Source of the DNA: Streptococcus sp. HMSC072G04
GTDB lineage: Bacteria; Bacillota; Bacilli; Lactobacillales; Streptococcaceae
DNA length: 64,000 nt
Assembly: GCF_001813295.1 (NCBI RefSeq)
Contig: NZ_KV812016.1
Span: 272,383 to 336,382 of the forward strand
Direction: 5' to 3'
Below the pieces are notes generated by a model that ran no database searches, was not told the DNA's origin, and saw only the letters and a program-made list of their open reading frames with translations. The position numbers were made by a program, and so were the translations under genes. Below are positions 9,245 through 17,760 of the stretch, one piece after another (the stretch's first letter is position 1; each line of letters starts with the position of its first letter).

Positions 9245-10048
9245 ATGTCAAAATACAATTGGGATGAGAGACACATCATTACTTTTCCTGAAGAAAAGGT
9301 GGTCCTATCGACCAAAGATTTGCATGTCTATTATGGAACGAACGAGTCCATTAAAGGCGTCGACATGCAATTTGAAAAGAATAAGATTACAGCCTTGATC
9401 GGTCCTTCAGGATCGGGGAAATCAACCTACCTCCGTAGTTTGAACCGGATGAATGATACCATCGATATTGCGCGTGTAACGGGTGAAATTTGGTATGAAG
9501 GAATCGATGTCAATCGTCCAGATATCAATGTTTATGAAATGCGCAAGCACATCGGAATGGTTTTCCAACGACCAAATCCTTTTGCCAAATCGATTTACAA
9601 AAATATCACCTTCCCACATGAACGTGCTGGAGTGAAAGACAAGAAGGTTTTGGATGAATTGGTCGAAACTTCTTTGAAACAAGCAGCCCTATGGGATCAG
9701 GTCAAGGATGATCTTCATAAATCAGCCCTAACACTTTCAGGTGGCCAACAGCAACGACTCTGTATCGCCCGGGCCATCTCTGTGAAGCCAGATATCTTGC
9801 TTATGGACGAGCCAGCCTCAGCGCTTGATCCGATCGCGACAGCGCAATTAGAAGAAACTATGCTGGAGTTGAAGAAGGATTACACGATTGTCATCGTGAC
9901 CCACAGCATGCAACAAGCAGCGCGTGCTAGTGATTATACCGGTTTCTTCTACCTTGGAAACCTCATCGAGTACGATAAGACTTCGAATATTTTCCAAAAT
10001 GCGAAATTGCAATCGACCAATGATTATGTATCAGGTCACTTTGGATAA
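9245..10048 (+). CDS. pstB: Phosphate ABC transporter ATP-binding protein PstB (first copy)
   Basis: Energises phosphate import by ATP hydrolysis. The 267-residue ATPase has Walker [10 protein letters not shown], signature [15 protein letters not shown], Walker B ILLMDEPASALDP and the switch histidine in VTHSMQQAAR. It has an N-terminal extension of about 25 residues compared with the second copy. Two adjacent pstB genes are common in Firmicutes; whether they form a heterodimer is not settled by the sequence. Confidence 0.95.
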   Translation: MSKYNWDERHIITFPEEKVVLSTKDLHVYYGTNESIKGVDMQFEKNKITALIGPSGSGKSTYLRSLNRMNDTIDIARVTGEIWYEGIDVNRPDINVYEMRKHIGMVFQRPNPFAKSIYKNITFPHERAGVKDKKVLDELVETSLKQAALWDQVKDDLHKSALTLSGGQQQRLCIARAISVKPDILLMDEPASALDPIATAQLEETMLELKKDYTIVIVTHSMQQAARASDYTGFFYLGNLIEYDKTSNIFQNAKLQSTNDYVSGHFG

Positions 10049-10077
10049 AGTAATATGACAATAAAAAGGAAAATAGA

Positions 10078-10836
10078 ATGACAGAACCAATTTTGCAAGT
10101 CAAGGACTTGTCGGTTTATTACAATAAAAAGAAGGCTTTGAATAGTGTCTCCTTGGACTTTGCTCCAAATGAGATCACAGCCTTGATTGGTCCTTCAGGA
10201 TCAGGGAAATCTACCCTTTTAAAAGCCATTAACCGCATGGGCGACCTCAACCATGAGGTCACCACTACAGGGACCATCCTCTACAATGGACATAATATCT
10301 ACGGACCACGGACCGATACGGTCGAATTGCGTAAGGAAATCGGAATGGTCTTCCAACAGCCCAATCCTTTCCCAATGTCCATTTATGATAATGTGACCTA
10401 TGGATTGATGATTAATGGTGTCAAGGACAAGGCTGTCTTGGATGAAGCAGTTGAAACCTCTTTGAAACGCGCGTCCATCTGGGATGAAGTCAAGGATCGC
10501 CTGCATGATTCAGCTATCGGGCTTTCCGGTGGTCAGCAGCAGCGGGTCTGTGTGGCGCGGGTTCTTGCGACCAGTCCAAAGATTATTCTTTTGGATGAGC
10601 CTACTTCAGCGCTAGACCCGATTTCAGCTGGGAAGATTGAAGAAACCTTGTATGGACTAAAAGACCGCTACACCATGCTCTTGGTGACACGTTCCATGCA
10701 ACAAGCAAGTCGGATTTCCGATAAAACTGCCTTTTTCTTAGATGGTGATTTGATCGAGTACAATGACACCAATGAAATGTTCTTGAACCCAGCTAAGAAA
10801 GAAACAGAAGACTATGTCTCTGGTAAATTTGGATAG
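10078..10836 (+). CDS. pstB: Phosphate ABC transporter ATP-binding protein PstB (second copy)
   Basis: A second PstB, 252 residues, with Walker [10 protein letters not shown], signature [15 protein letters not shown] and Walker [14 protein letters not shown]. The usual switch histidine in the VTHS motif is arginine here ([12 protein letters not shown]). That change could reduce ATP hydrolysis and would fit an asymmetric heterodimer with the first copy. The 29-nt gap to the upstream gene holds AAAAGGAAA as a ribosome site. Confidence 0.94.
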   Translation: MTEPILQVKDLSVYYNKKKALNSVSLDFAPNEITALIGPSGSGKSTLLKAINRMGDLNHEVTTTGTILYNGHNIYGPRTDTVELRKEIGMVFQQPNPFPMSIYDNVTYGLMINGVKDKAVLDEAVETSLKRASIWDEVKDRLHDSAIGLSGGQQQRVCVARVLATSPKIILLDEPTSALDPISAGKIEETLYGLKDRYTMLLVTRSMQQASRISDKTAFFLDGDLIEYNDTNEMFLNPAKKETEDYVSGKFG

Positions 10837-10848
10837 GAAGAAAATAAA

Positions 10849-11502
10849 ATGTTACGAGTTCAATTTGAAGAAGATTTAGAGAAGTTGCATAACCAGTTTT
10901 ATGCAATGGGAAATGAAGTGTTGAGTCAGATCAACCGTACGGTTCGTGCTTTCGTGACCCATGACCGTGAATTGGCCCGTCAGGTCATCGAAGATGATGC
11001 GGAGATCAACGAATACGAAGTGAAGCTAGAGCGTAAGTCTTTTGAGATTATCGCCCTTCAACAGCCCGTTTCACAAGACCTTCGTGTCGTGATGACCGTC
11101 TTAAAAGCAGTCTCTGACTTGGAGCGGATGGGGGACCACGCAGTATCGATTGCCAAGGCAACGATTCGCATGAAAGGGGAAGTCCGTATCCAATCTGTTG
11201 AGGAAGAAATCAGCAAGATGGGCCGTGAAGTCAAAGATTTTGTCGAAGCGACACTAGATGTTTACCTCAAAGGCGATGTGGATTTGGCCTATGAAGTTGC
11301 TTCACGAGATGAAGTCATCAACCATTACTTTGATAGCATCCAAGAATTAGCAACAGAAGAAATTCGGAAAAATCCAGAGTCCATCGTGACCGGACGTGAT
11401 TATTTCCAAGTGATCAACTTCTTGGAACGCATCGGAGATTATGCAAAAAATATCTGTGAATGGGTAGTTTATTTTGAAACAGGTAAAATTATCGAAATGT
11501 AA
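10849..11502 (+). CDS. phoU: Phosphate signalling protein PhoU
   Basis: A 217-residue all-helical protein made of two three-helix PhoU repeats, each with the metal-binding E/DxxxD pattern (DLERMGDHAVSIAK near residue 90 and LERIGDYAKNICEW near residue 190). In other bacteria PhoU links Pst transporter state to the phosphate-responsive histidine kinase; here it closes the operon. It starts 12 nt after pstB and a terminator follows. Confidence 0.95.
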   Translation: MLRVQFEEDLEKLHNQFYAMGNEVLSQINRTVRAFVTHDRELARQVIEDDAEINEYEVKLERKSFEIIALQQPVSQDLRVVMTVLKAVSDLERMGDHAVSIAKATIRMKGEVRIQSVEEEISKMGREVKDFVEATLDVYLKGDVDLAYEVASRDEVINHYFDSIQELATEEIRKNPESIVTGRDYFQVINFLERIGDYAKNICEWVVYFETGKIIEM

Positions 11503-11526
11503 GATCATGGAGTCTTTTCGATCTCA

Positions 11527-11554
11527 GACAGGCATTGTCATGCTTGTCTTTTCT
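11527..11554 (+). terminator. Terminator of the pst operon
   Basis: GACAGGCAT/ATGCTTGTC stem with a four-base loop and the T-rich tail TTTTCTTTT. Confidence 0.75.
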
Positions 11555-11632
11555 TTTATCCCAACTTTGTGATAAAATAGTTTTATTAGGGCTTTTGATT
11601 GGAAAAGCGTGAAACATTTAAAGGAGGAAATT

Positions 11633-14176
11633 ATGCAAGCAGTTGCACATTTTGTAGAAACATTCGTTCCAGAACATTATGAAGTGTTTTTGGATTTAAG
11701 TCGTAAAACCAAGACTTTTAGCGGTCGTGTGGTGATCACAGGTCAAGCCAAGGCGGACAAGATCTCGCTTCACCAAAAGGATTTGACCATTGAAACAGTT
11801 GAAGTAGCCGGTCAAGCACGTCCATTTACGGTTGATGATGCCAATGAAGCAGTCTATGTTGAATTGGAAGGCACAGGTCAAGTGACAGTTACCCTGACCT
11901 ATTCTGGTAAGATCACAGACAATATGACTGGGATTTACCCATCTTACTACAGTATTGATGGTGTGAAGAAGGAAGTCCTTTCAACTCAGTTTGAGAGCCA
12001 TTTTGCGCGTGAATCCTTTCCAAGTGTGGACGAGCCTGAAGCTAAAGCAACGTTTGATCTTTCTTTGAAATTTGACCAAGAAGATGGCGAAATCGCCCTC
12101 TCAAATATGCCTGAAATCGATGTGGAAAACCGCAAAGAAACAGGTATTTGGAAGTTTGACACAACTCCTCGCATGTCTTCTTACCTCTTGGCCTTTGCGG
12201 CTGGAGACCTCCAAGGAGTGACAGCTAAGACTAAGAATGGAACCCTTGTCGGAGTCTACTCAACAAAAGCTCACCCATTAGAAAATTTGGACTTCTCATT
12301 AGATATTGCCGTTCGTGCTATTGAATTCTACGAAGACTACTATGGCGTTAAGTATCCAATCCCTCAATCCCTTCATATCGCTCTTCCAGACTTCTCTTCA
12401 GGAGCGATGGAAAATTGGGGCTTGGTAACCTATCGTGAAGTTTATCTCCTTGTAGATGAAAACTCGACTGCCCAAAGCCGTCAAACAGTAGCCTTGGTGG
12501 TGGCTCACGAATTGGCTCACCAATGGTTCGGAAACCTCGTGACCATGAAATGGTGGGATGACCTCTGGTTGAATGAAAGTTTTGCCAATATGATGGAATA
12601 TGTCAGCTTGGATGCTATCGAACCAAGCTGGAATATCTTCGAAGACTTCCAAACAACCGGTGTGCCTGCTGCCTTGAAACGCGATGCTACAGATGGCGTT
12701 CAATCCGTCCATGTGGAAGTCAAACACCCTGATGAGATCAACACCCTCTTTGACCCAGCAATCGTTTACGCCAAGGGTAGCCGTCTCATGCACATGCTTC
12801 GCCGTTGGTTAGGCGATGACGCCTTCCGTAAAGGCTTGAAGATCTACTTTGAAAAACACCAATACAGCAATACCATCGGTCGTGACCTTTGGGATGCTCT
12901 TGGGCAGGCTTCAGGTCGTGATGTCGCAGCCTTTATGGATTCATGGTTGGAGCAACCAGGATACCCTGTTGTCTCAGCTTCTGTGGAGAACGATACCTTG
13001 ATCATCCGTCAAGAGCAGTTCTTCATCGGAGAAAGAGAAGAAAAAGGTCGCAAGTGGGTTGTTCCTTTAAATAGCAACTGGACAGGTATTCCAGATACTT
13101 TGGAAACTGAAGTCTTAGAAATTCCAAACTACAGTGCCTTGAAAGCAGCTAACAGCGGAGCTCTTCGCTTCAATACAGAAAATACAGCTCATTATATCAG
13201 TGACTACCGTGGGGAATTGTTGGAAGACATCCTTGCTGAACTTGCTAGCTTGGATAGCACTTCGAAACTACAAGTGGTTCAAGAACGCCGTCTCTTAGCG
13301 GAAAGTGGTCAAATTTCTTATGCAAGCCTCTTGCCAGTGATTGAACACTTGACAGAAGAAAGTTCCTACTTGGTTGTTTCAGCTGTTTCGAGCGTCTTAG
13401 CTGGAATCAGTCTCTTTGTGGATGAAGGAACTGAAACAGAAGCGGCCTTCCATGAGTTGTTGAAACGCCTGAACCGTTACAACTTTGAACGCTTGGGTCT
13501 AAAAGCGAAGCCTGGTGAAACAGAAGAAGACGAAAAAGTTCGTCAACTAATGATTGCTAATATGATCAAGGCCAATGATGAAGCTGCAAAAGCTCAAGCG
13601 AGCGCTATCTTTGAAGCGCATGCAGATGATTTGGAAAAACTTCCAGCGGCCATCCGCTTACAAATCTTGGTCAACCAAATCAAGCACCAGGAAACCAAGG
13701 AGCTTAGCCAACAATACCTGGATACTTATGTTAAGACAGTTGATGGAAACTTTAAACGCCAGTTGGCGGCTGCACTTTCTTATACCAAGGATAAGGAAAC
13801 TTTGGAAGCTCTATTGAAGGAGTGGAAGAACAAGGATGTGGTGAAACCTCAGGACTTGGCTATGAGCTGGTATTACAACTTCTTGCATGATGACTTTACC
13901 CAAGGTAGAACCTGGACTTGGGCGCGTGAAAACTGGGATTGGATCAAGAAAGCACTTGGTGGTGATATGAGCTTTGATAAGTTTGTCATCTACCCAGCTA
14001 ACTGTTTCAAGACCCATGAACGGTTGAATGAATACAAGGCCTTCTTTGAGCCTCAATTGGATGATATGGCGATCAGCCGTAATATCAAGATGGGAATTAA
14101 AGAAATTGCAGCTCGTATTGATCTTATCGAGCGGGAGAAAGCAGCAGTAGAAGCCGCTATCCTTGCGACAAAATAG
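11633..14176 (+). CDS. pepN: Aminopeptidase N (M1 family zinc metallopeptidase)
   Basis: A cytosolic zinc aminopeptidase that trims peptides from the N-terminus. The 847-residue protein has the exopeptidase motif GAMEN (residues 257-261) and the zinc site HELAH (H292, E293, H296) with the third ligand in NESFA about 19 residues later. The C-terminal half is the helical ERAP1-like domain. The ATG at 11633 is chosen because AAGGAGG lies six bases upstream and homologues begin MQAVAHFVE; an earlier in-frame start at 11609 has no ribosome site. From memory, pepN directly precedes ciaRH in pneumococcus; here about 6 kb intervenes. Confidence 0.95.
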   Translation: MQAVAHFVETFVPEHYEVFLDLSRKTKTFSGRVVITGQAKADKISLHQKDLTIETVEVAGQARPFTVDDANEAVYVELEGTGQVTVTLTYSGKITDNMTGIYPSYYSIDGVKKEVLSTQFESHFARESFPSVDEPEAKATFDLSLKFDQEDGEIALSNMPEIDVENRKETGIWKFDTTPRMSSYLLAFAAGDLQGVTAKTKNGTLVGVYSTKAHPLENLDFSLDIAVRAIEFYEDYYGVKYPIPQSLHIALPDFSSGAMENWGLVTYREVYLLVDENSTAQSRQTVALVVAHELAHQWFGNLVTMKWWDDLWLNESFANMMEYVSLDAIEPSWNIFEDFQTTGVPAALKRDATDGVQSVHVEVKHPDEINTLFDPAIVYAKGSRLMHMLRRWLGDDAFRKGLKIYFEKHQYSNTIGRDLWDALGQASGRDVAAFMDSWLEQPGYPVVSASVENDTLIIRQEQFFIGEREEKGRKWVVPLNSNWTGIPDTLETEVLEIPNYSALKAANSGALRFNTENTAHYISDYRGELLEDILAELASLDSTSKLQVVQERRLLAESGQISYASLLPVIEHLTEESSYLVVSAVSSVLAGISLFVDEGTETEAAFHELLKRLNRYNFERLGLKAKPGETEEDEKVRQLMIANMIKANDEAAKAQASAIFEAHADDLEKLPAAIRLQILVNQIKHQETKELSQQYLDTYVKTVDGNFKRQLAAALSYTKDKETLEALLKEWKNKDVVKPQDLAMSWYYNFLHDDFTQGRTWTWARENWDWIKKALGGDMSFDKFVIYPANCFKTHERLNEYKAFFEPQLDDMAISRNIKMGIKEIAARIDLIEREKAAVEAAILATK

Positions 14177-14180
14177 ATTG

Positions 14181-14215
14181 AAAAAAGATGCTACAGAATT
14201 CATTCTGTAGCATCT
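14181..14215 (-). terminator. Strong hairpin after pepN, T-run on the minus strand
   Basis: AGATGCTACAGAAT/ATTCTGTAGCATCT is a 14-bp perfect stem with a two-base loop. The A-run at 14181-14186 gives a T-run only in leftward transcripts, so it would best stop transcription coming from the histidine kinase side; in the pepN direction the stem lacks a T tail. Confidence 0.65.
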
Positions 14216-14238
14216 TAGAATGTAGACAACGTCATCTT

Positions 14239-14378
14239 TGAAACTTTCCTTAGGTGAGCACGGACGTCAGCGACCTTCTAAGAAGTTCCATGACTTAGTT
14301 TTGAGCCTAAGGTCTCAAAACTCCCGAGTGCCTGAAACAATTGTGTTTCAGGCACTTTTCTCACGGCGGAAAGTTTCA
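14239..14378. other. Cloverleaf-like structured non-coding region
   Basis: This lies in a 530-nt stretch with no convincing gene. An 11-bp perfect stem (TGAAACTTTCC at 14239-14249 with GGAAAGTTTCA at 14368-14378), extended by GTGAG/CTCAC, encloses three further hairpins: a weaker one at 14266-14294, AGTTTTGAG/CTCAAAACT at 14297-14322, and AGTGCCTGAAAC/GTTTCAGGCACT at 14327-14356. The pairing is seen directly. It could be a small RNA, an RNA leader or trailer, or a MITE-like insertion; no second copy was noticed in the window. The strand is undecided, although a plus-strand terminator follows at 14639. Confidence 0.45.
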
Positions 14379-14575
14379 GTGTATATTTGATTGAGACTTA
14401 AAAAATATATTATTTTAATTTTTGGGGCATCATTTAGGTTGGTTAATGATAGTTTAACTACATCCTAATGGAATGGGAAAGAAGTCCTCTCTTTTCAATT
14501 TTTCCACCCCCGCATAGATACAACAGTCTGGAAGAGTGTTGGAGGTTGCAGATAAAGGAAATACTGTTTGCGTCA

Positions 14576-14600
14576 CCTCAAAGCAGTGCTATGAGCAATC
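14576..14600 (+). repeat. Possible degenerate BOX-C-like remnant
   Basis: CCTCAAAGCAGTGCTATGAGC closely resembles, from memory, the hairpin core of the pneumococcal BOX C module. The flanking sequence does not clearly continue the match and no boxA or boxB was seen, so this is at most a relic. Confidence 0.3.
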
Positions 14601-14638
14601 AACCAATGTGTCAAACTGTTATTTCTATCTAACATCAA

Positions 14639-14670
14639 AGGCTGGACAGATTTTGCCCAGCCTCTTTTTT
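14639..14670 (+). terminator. Rightward terminator with no obvious upstream gene
   Basis: AGGCTGG/CC(C)AGCCT stem followed by TTTTTT at 14665-14670. It is oriented against the histidine kinase gene to its right, so it implies rightward transcription through 14220-14640, the stretch that holds the cloverleaf region. Confidence 0.6.
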
Positions 14671-14708
14671 ATAAATGACCTGAATAAGACCTCAAAGGAG
14701 AAGAATCA

Positions 14709-15986
14709 TTAGTTTACTGGACTTGGTAAGAGGATCTCCGTTCGATAATGGCCATTTTCTTTGAATCGTTTGATAGTTCCTTGGTATTCTTGTACTAGGG
14801 CATCAACGTTTCGTAAGCCCCAACCATCTCTTTGACGTGTTTTACGAGTCTCTTGTTCCTGTTCATTAAAGGTATTGTTGATTGAAATAAATAGATTTTG
14901 TTGAAAATAACGTATATTCAGAGACAATGTTCTCTCCGATTTATCAGTCAATCGAAGGCAGGCTGAAATACTATTATCCAAACAATTTCCTAAAATAACA
15001 GCTAGAACATCGGGCTGAATAGATAGTTCTTGTGGGACAAAGCAGTCAATTTCTAATGCAATTTCATCTTCCACATCGTGCAGTTTTTGATTCAGTAAAT
15101 AATTAACCGTTGGATTTTTGGAGTAAAAGGTTTGTTTTCCTGAAATACTATCGGTTAACGATTGAAGATACTCTCTAGCTTCATCAGGATTTTCTTCTAG
15201 AAGTGCCAAGAGGGTTAAATGTTTATTTTTTAAGTCATGCCGAAGACTTTGCAACCGTTGGTATTCTTCTTGAGACTGCTGTGTTTCTCGTAATTGGAAC
15301 TGAAGCTGTTCTTTATCTAATTTATTTTGATAATAAGCGTGTTGTTGTTGAGAAAGATGTAAGGTAAAATACAGCGAGGAAAACGACAATACAATAAGAG
15401 ACAAGAGTGAAATGACAGAAAGATAATCTGGTCCAAATACTTGCCCTTGAATAGCAGATACAGTAAAGGCAAAAATAATCGATAAAATCGGCACGATAAA
15501 TTGATAAAGCCAATTTCTTCTAGATGTTGCCATGGTTAACTTTTGATGTGTTCGAAATAGCTGTCGAAGAACAAGAGTGATCACAGTTGAAAAAAGAAAA
15601 CTGATAGCAAGGTAACCACTAATCAGTTCTAAATTTTTCGATACTTTTGACAGTGGAAGAAATAGTTGGATAGCTTGATTGAGGACAGCTCCGGCTAATA
15701 ATGTCAGGCTTGTTTGTAAGAATATCCAAAAAGAAGAATCACGAAAGGAGTAGCCAAAATAGAGTCCTACAAGAGAGGATTCTACAATACTCAGAAAGAG
15801 ATTGCTAACTAAAAAAACGCGACTTTCTAAAAATAGAAACACAAGAGCCATATGAAAAAGCAAGAAACAACAAAGGGCTAAAAGTGTCTCTTTTGAATGT
15901 TTACTTTTGGATATTGGCCTATAAAATAAAACACTTGCCAGAAATAAGTCAAACAAGATACTAATGATCCGAAATCCTATTAGCAT
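14709..15986 (-). CDS. GHKL-type sensor histidine kinase (AgrC/ComD-like)
   Basis: A membrane sensor of the HPK10 class that usually senses peptides. The first 210 of its 425 residues form six or seven membrane helices, followed by a short coiled coil (about 210-245). The H-box is LRHDLKNKH (H250), the N-box is LGNCLDNSISAC (N334), and the G-box is DGWGLRNV. There is no D-box-rich HATPase of the ordinary type, as expected for the class. Its start overlaps the stop of the response regulator by one base. The ligand is unknown; no double-glycine peptide gene was found beside it. Confidence 0.88.
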   Translation of the reverse strand: MLIGFRIISILFDLFLASVLFYRPISKSKHSKETLLALCCFLLFHMALVFLFLESRVFLVSNLFLSIVESSLVGLYFGYSFRDSSFWIFLQTSLTLLAGAVLNQAIQLFLPLSKVSKNLELISGYLAISFLFSTVITLVLRQLFRTHQKLTMATSRRNWLYQFIVPILSIIFAFTVSAIQGQVFGPDYLSVISLLSLIVLSFSSLYFTLHLSQQQHAYYQNKLDKEQLQFQLRETQQSQEEYQRLQSLRHDLKNKHLTLLALLEENPDEAREYLQSLTDSISGKQTFYSKNPTVNYLLNQKLHDVEDEIALEIDCFVPQELSIQPDVLAVILGNCLDNSISACLRLTDKSERTLSLNIRYFQQNLFISINNTFNEQEQETRKTRQRDGWGLRNVDALVQEYQGTIKRFKENGHYRTEILLPSPVN

Positions 15987-16696
15987 TAGAAATTCCTTTC
16001 ACTGAGGTAGTTATAGTATTTTTCTTTAAAAGAAGACTGGAACTTACGACTAATTGGAAGTGAATGCTCCTCGGTTCCATTTAGCAAAATAGTTACTGTT
16101 TTCGCATCAAAATCTTTGATATATTTGGGATTTACAATATAAGAAGCATGAATTTGAATAAAATAATCAGGTAGTTTATCTAAAATGTCTTGAGTTTTCA
16201 GTAAGGACTTATAGGTATCTGCTAGTGTGTAAATAAAAACGGAACGCTTATCTTTCTCAAAATAGGTAATGTCACTTAAAGGAATAGAGTAACTTTGTTT
16301 TCCAAATGAGAAGTTAAAGATGGTTTGTCCTAAATCTAAATAACGTAAAATTCTGTCTACTACCTTATTTAACCTTTGGGGTTCAATTGGTTTTACTAAG
16401 TAATCAAAAGTCTGTACTTCAAATACTTGTTCCATGTAATCACGATAGCTGGTCACAAAAATAATGGGGATAAAAGGATTGAACTGACGAATTTCACGTG
16501 CAAGGTCAATTCCAGTAATTTGTGGCATATCAATATCCAAAAAAACACAATGTGTATCTCTTGTTAACTGTTCTAGCATTTTTTGTGGATTTGTATATAG
16601 TTTTGTTTCTACAGGAACCTTGTCGTAAGAAAGTAAATACTGTTCTAACTGACTAGCATCTCTAGTTGAGTCATCACAAATAACGACGTTTAACAT
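15986..16696 (-). CDS. LytTR-family response regulator
   Basis: A 236-residue regulator with an N-terminal receiver domain (acidic pair D8-D9, phosphoacceptor D54 in FLDIDMP, lysine in YLVKPIEP) and a C-terminal LytTR DNA-binding domain (about 130-230, with SYSIPLSDITYFEKD and the IQIHASYIVN motif). It pairs with the downstream kinase gene. The ATG is preceded by AAGGGGG. LytTR proteins bind two 9-bp direct repeats spaced by 12 bp, and such a site is present in the divergent region at 16725-16754. It is similar in kind to ComE, BlpR and AgrA, but identity with a named system is not claimed. Confidence 0.9.
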   Translation of the reverse strand: MLNVVICDDSTRDASQLEQYLLSYDKVPVETKLYTNPQKMLEQLTRDTHCVFLDIDMPQITGIDLAREIRQFNPFIPIIFVTSYRDYMEQVFEVQTFDYLVKPIEPQRLNKVVDRILRYLDLGQTIFNFSFGKQSYSIPLSDITYFEKDKRSVFIYTLADTYKSLLKTQDILDKLPDYFIQIHASYIVNPKYIKDFDAKTVTILLNGTEEHSLPISRKFQSSFKEKYYNYLSERNF

Positions 16697-16724
16697 AAGT
16701 CCCCCTTATCAAATTGAGTTGGCT

Positions 16725-16754
16725 AATTATGACACTAAAATGGTAAATCATGAC
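16725..16754 (+). promoter_or_regulatory. Predicted LytTR operator (9-12-9 direct repeat)
   Basis: AATTATGAC (16725-16733) and AATCATGAC (16746-16754) agree at 8 of 9 positions and repeat with a 21-bp period, which is the geometry bound by LytTR regulators such as ComE. The site lies between the divergent regulator and ABC transporter genes, ending 29 nt before a -10-like TACAAT at 16784-16789. Confidence 0.65.
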
Positions 16755-16783
16755 GTAAACCATGGAGAGTCATATGTTTATTA

Positions 16784-16789
16784 TACAAT
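16784..16789 (+). promoter_or_regulatory. -10 element of the ABC exporter operon
   Basis: TACAAT within TTATACAATAATC, with no good -35. A weak -35 is expected for a promoter activated from the adjacent operator. Transcription would start near 16796, which rules out start codons before that point. Confidence 0.45.
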
Positions 16790-16844
16790 AATCTTATCAA
16801 AAATGAAGGAAGCTGGGAAAATCTTCTCAGTCTTGAGTGATGAG

Positions 16845-17759
16845 ATGAAGACATTTGCGACACTGACTATTAGAGATTTGACAAAATCATTCGATAAGCA
16901 ACATTTTGCTAATAACCATATTTCCTTAGAAATAAAAGCTGCTAAAATTACAGCCTTTTTAGGACACAATGGTGCTGGTAAGTCCACCCTCTTAAATCAA
17001 ATGATTGGTTTTACCAAACCTGATAAAGGAGATGTATGCTATGGAGATATTTCTTTTGTACAGAATCGTAAACAAGCTCGCTCAATGATGAGCTATATGT
17101 CGCAACAGTATGCACCACTTGAGAAATTGACGGTGGAACAAAACATAGAAATGCTTGGAAGAATGAGAGGATTAAACAGCTTAGATTTACAAAAGGAAAT
17201 GGATCAGCTCCTAATCGACTTGGAAATTAAGGAGTACCGGGCAAAACAAGGAAAGGATCTCTCAGGCGGTTTAAAGCGTCTAACTTCTTTTGCAATGGCT
17301 TTGATCGGATCTCCGACCATTATTCTTCTTGATGAGCCCACGAACGATGTTGATCCAATACGTCGTGAAAAACAGTGGCAATTATTACAGAAGCTAGCCC
17401 ATAAAGGTCATACCATTATTATTGTGACACATAACTTGTTGGAAGTTGAAAAATATGCAGACAACTATGCCTTATTTAACCATGGGAAGTTAATCAAATC
17501 AGGCCCAGTTCAGCAAATAACCTATCAAAAACAGTACCAAATCTCTTTTGAGTTTAGGAATGAAGATAGCTTAGCTCTATTCCAAGATTATACTATTATC
17601 AATGGTTCGATTTGCCAGATTGAAATAGAAGAGGAGGAGTTAACAAGACTGCTACCAAAACTAACACAGGAATTGGATAGAAAGAATATTTTTAATCTGT
17701 CACTTACTCAGAAAAACGTATCCATTTCAGATCTTTATAGAGAGGAGTTGACAAACTGA
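16845..17759 (+). CDS. ABC transporter ATP-binding protein (exporter type)
   Basis: A 304-residue ATPase with Walker A GHNGAGKST, signature LSGGLKRL, Walker [14 protein letters not shown] and VTHNLLE, followed by the roughly 80-residue C-terminal extension typical of drug or bacteriocin-resistance exporters. The ATG at 16845 (MKTFATLTIRDLTKSF) places the first beta strand at the usual point. In-frame codons further upstream (TTG 16719, ATG 16803) lie before or too close to the predicted promoter. The ribosome site is weak. It is cotranscribed with the permease; control by the divergent LytTR pair is inferred from the operator. Confidence 0.85.
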   Translation: MKTFATLTIRDLTKSFDKQHFANNHISLEIKAAKITAFLGHNGAGKSTLLNQMIGFTKPDKGDVCYGDISFVQNRKQARSMMSYMSQQYAPLEKLTVEQNIEMLGRMRGLNSLDLQKEMDQLLIDLEIKEYRAKQGKDLSGGLKRLTSFAMALIGSPTIILLDEPTNDVDPIRREKQWQLLQKLAHKGHTIIIVTHNLLEVEKYADNYALFNHGKLIKSGPVQQITYQKQYQISFEFRNEDSLALFQDYTIINGSICQIEIEEEELTRLLPKLTQELDRKNIFNLSLTQKNVSISDLYREELTN

Positions 17760-17760
17760 T

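Noticed and set aside
14468-14639. A 52-codon ORF starting MEWERSPLF in the gap after pepN
   Set aside because: No ribosome site, odd composition, and it overlaps the BOX-like fragment. Probably chance.
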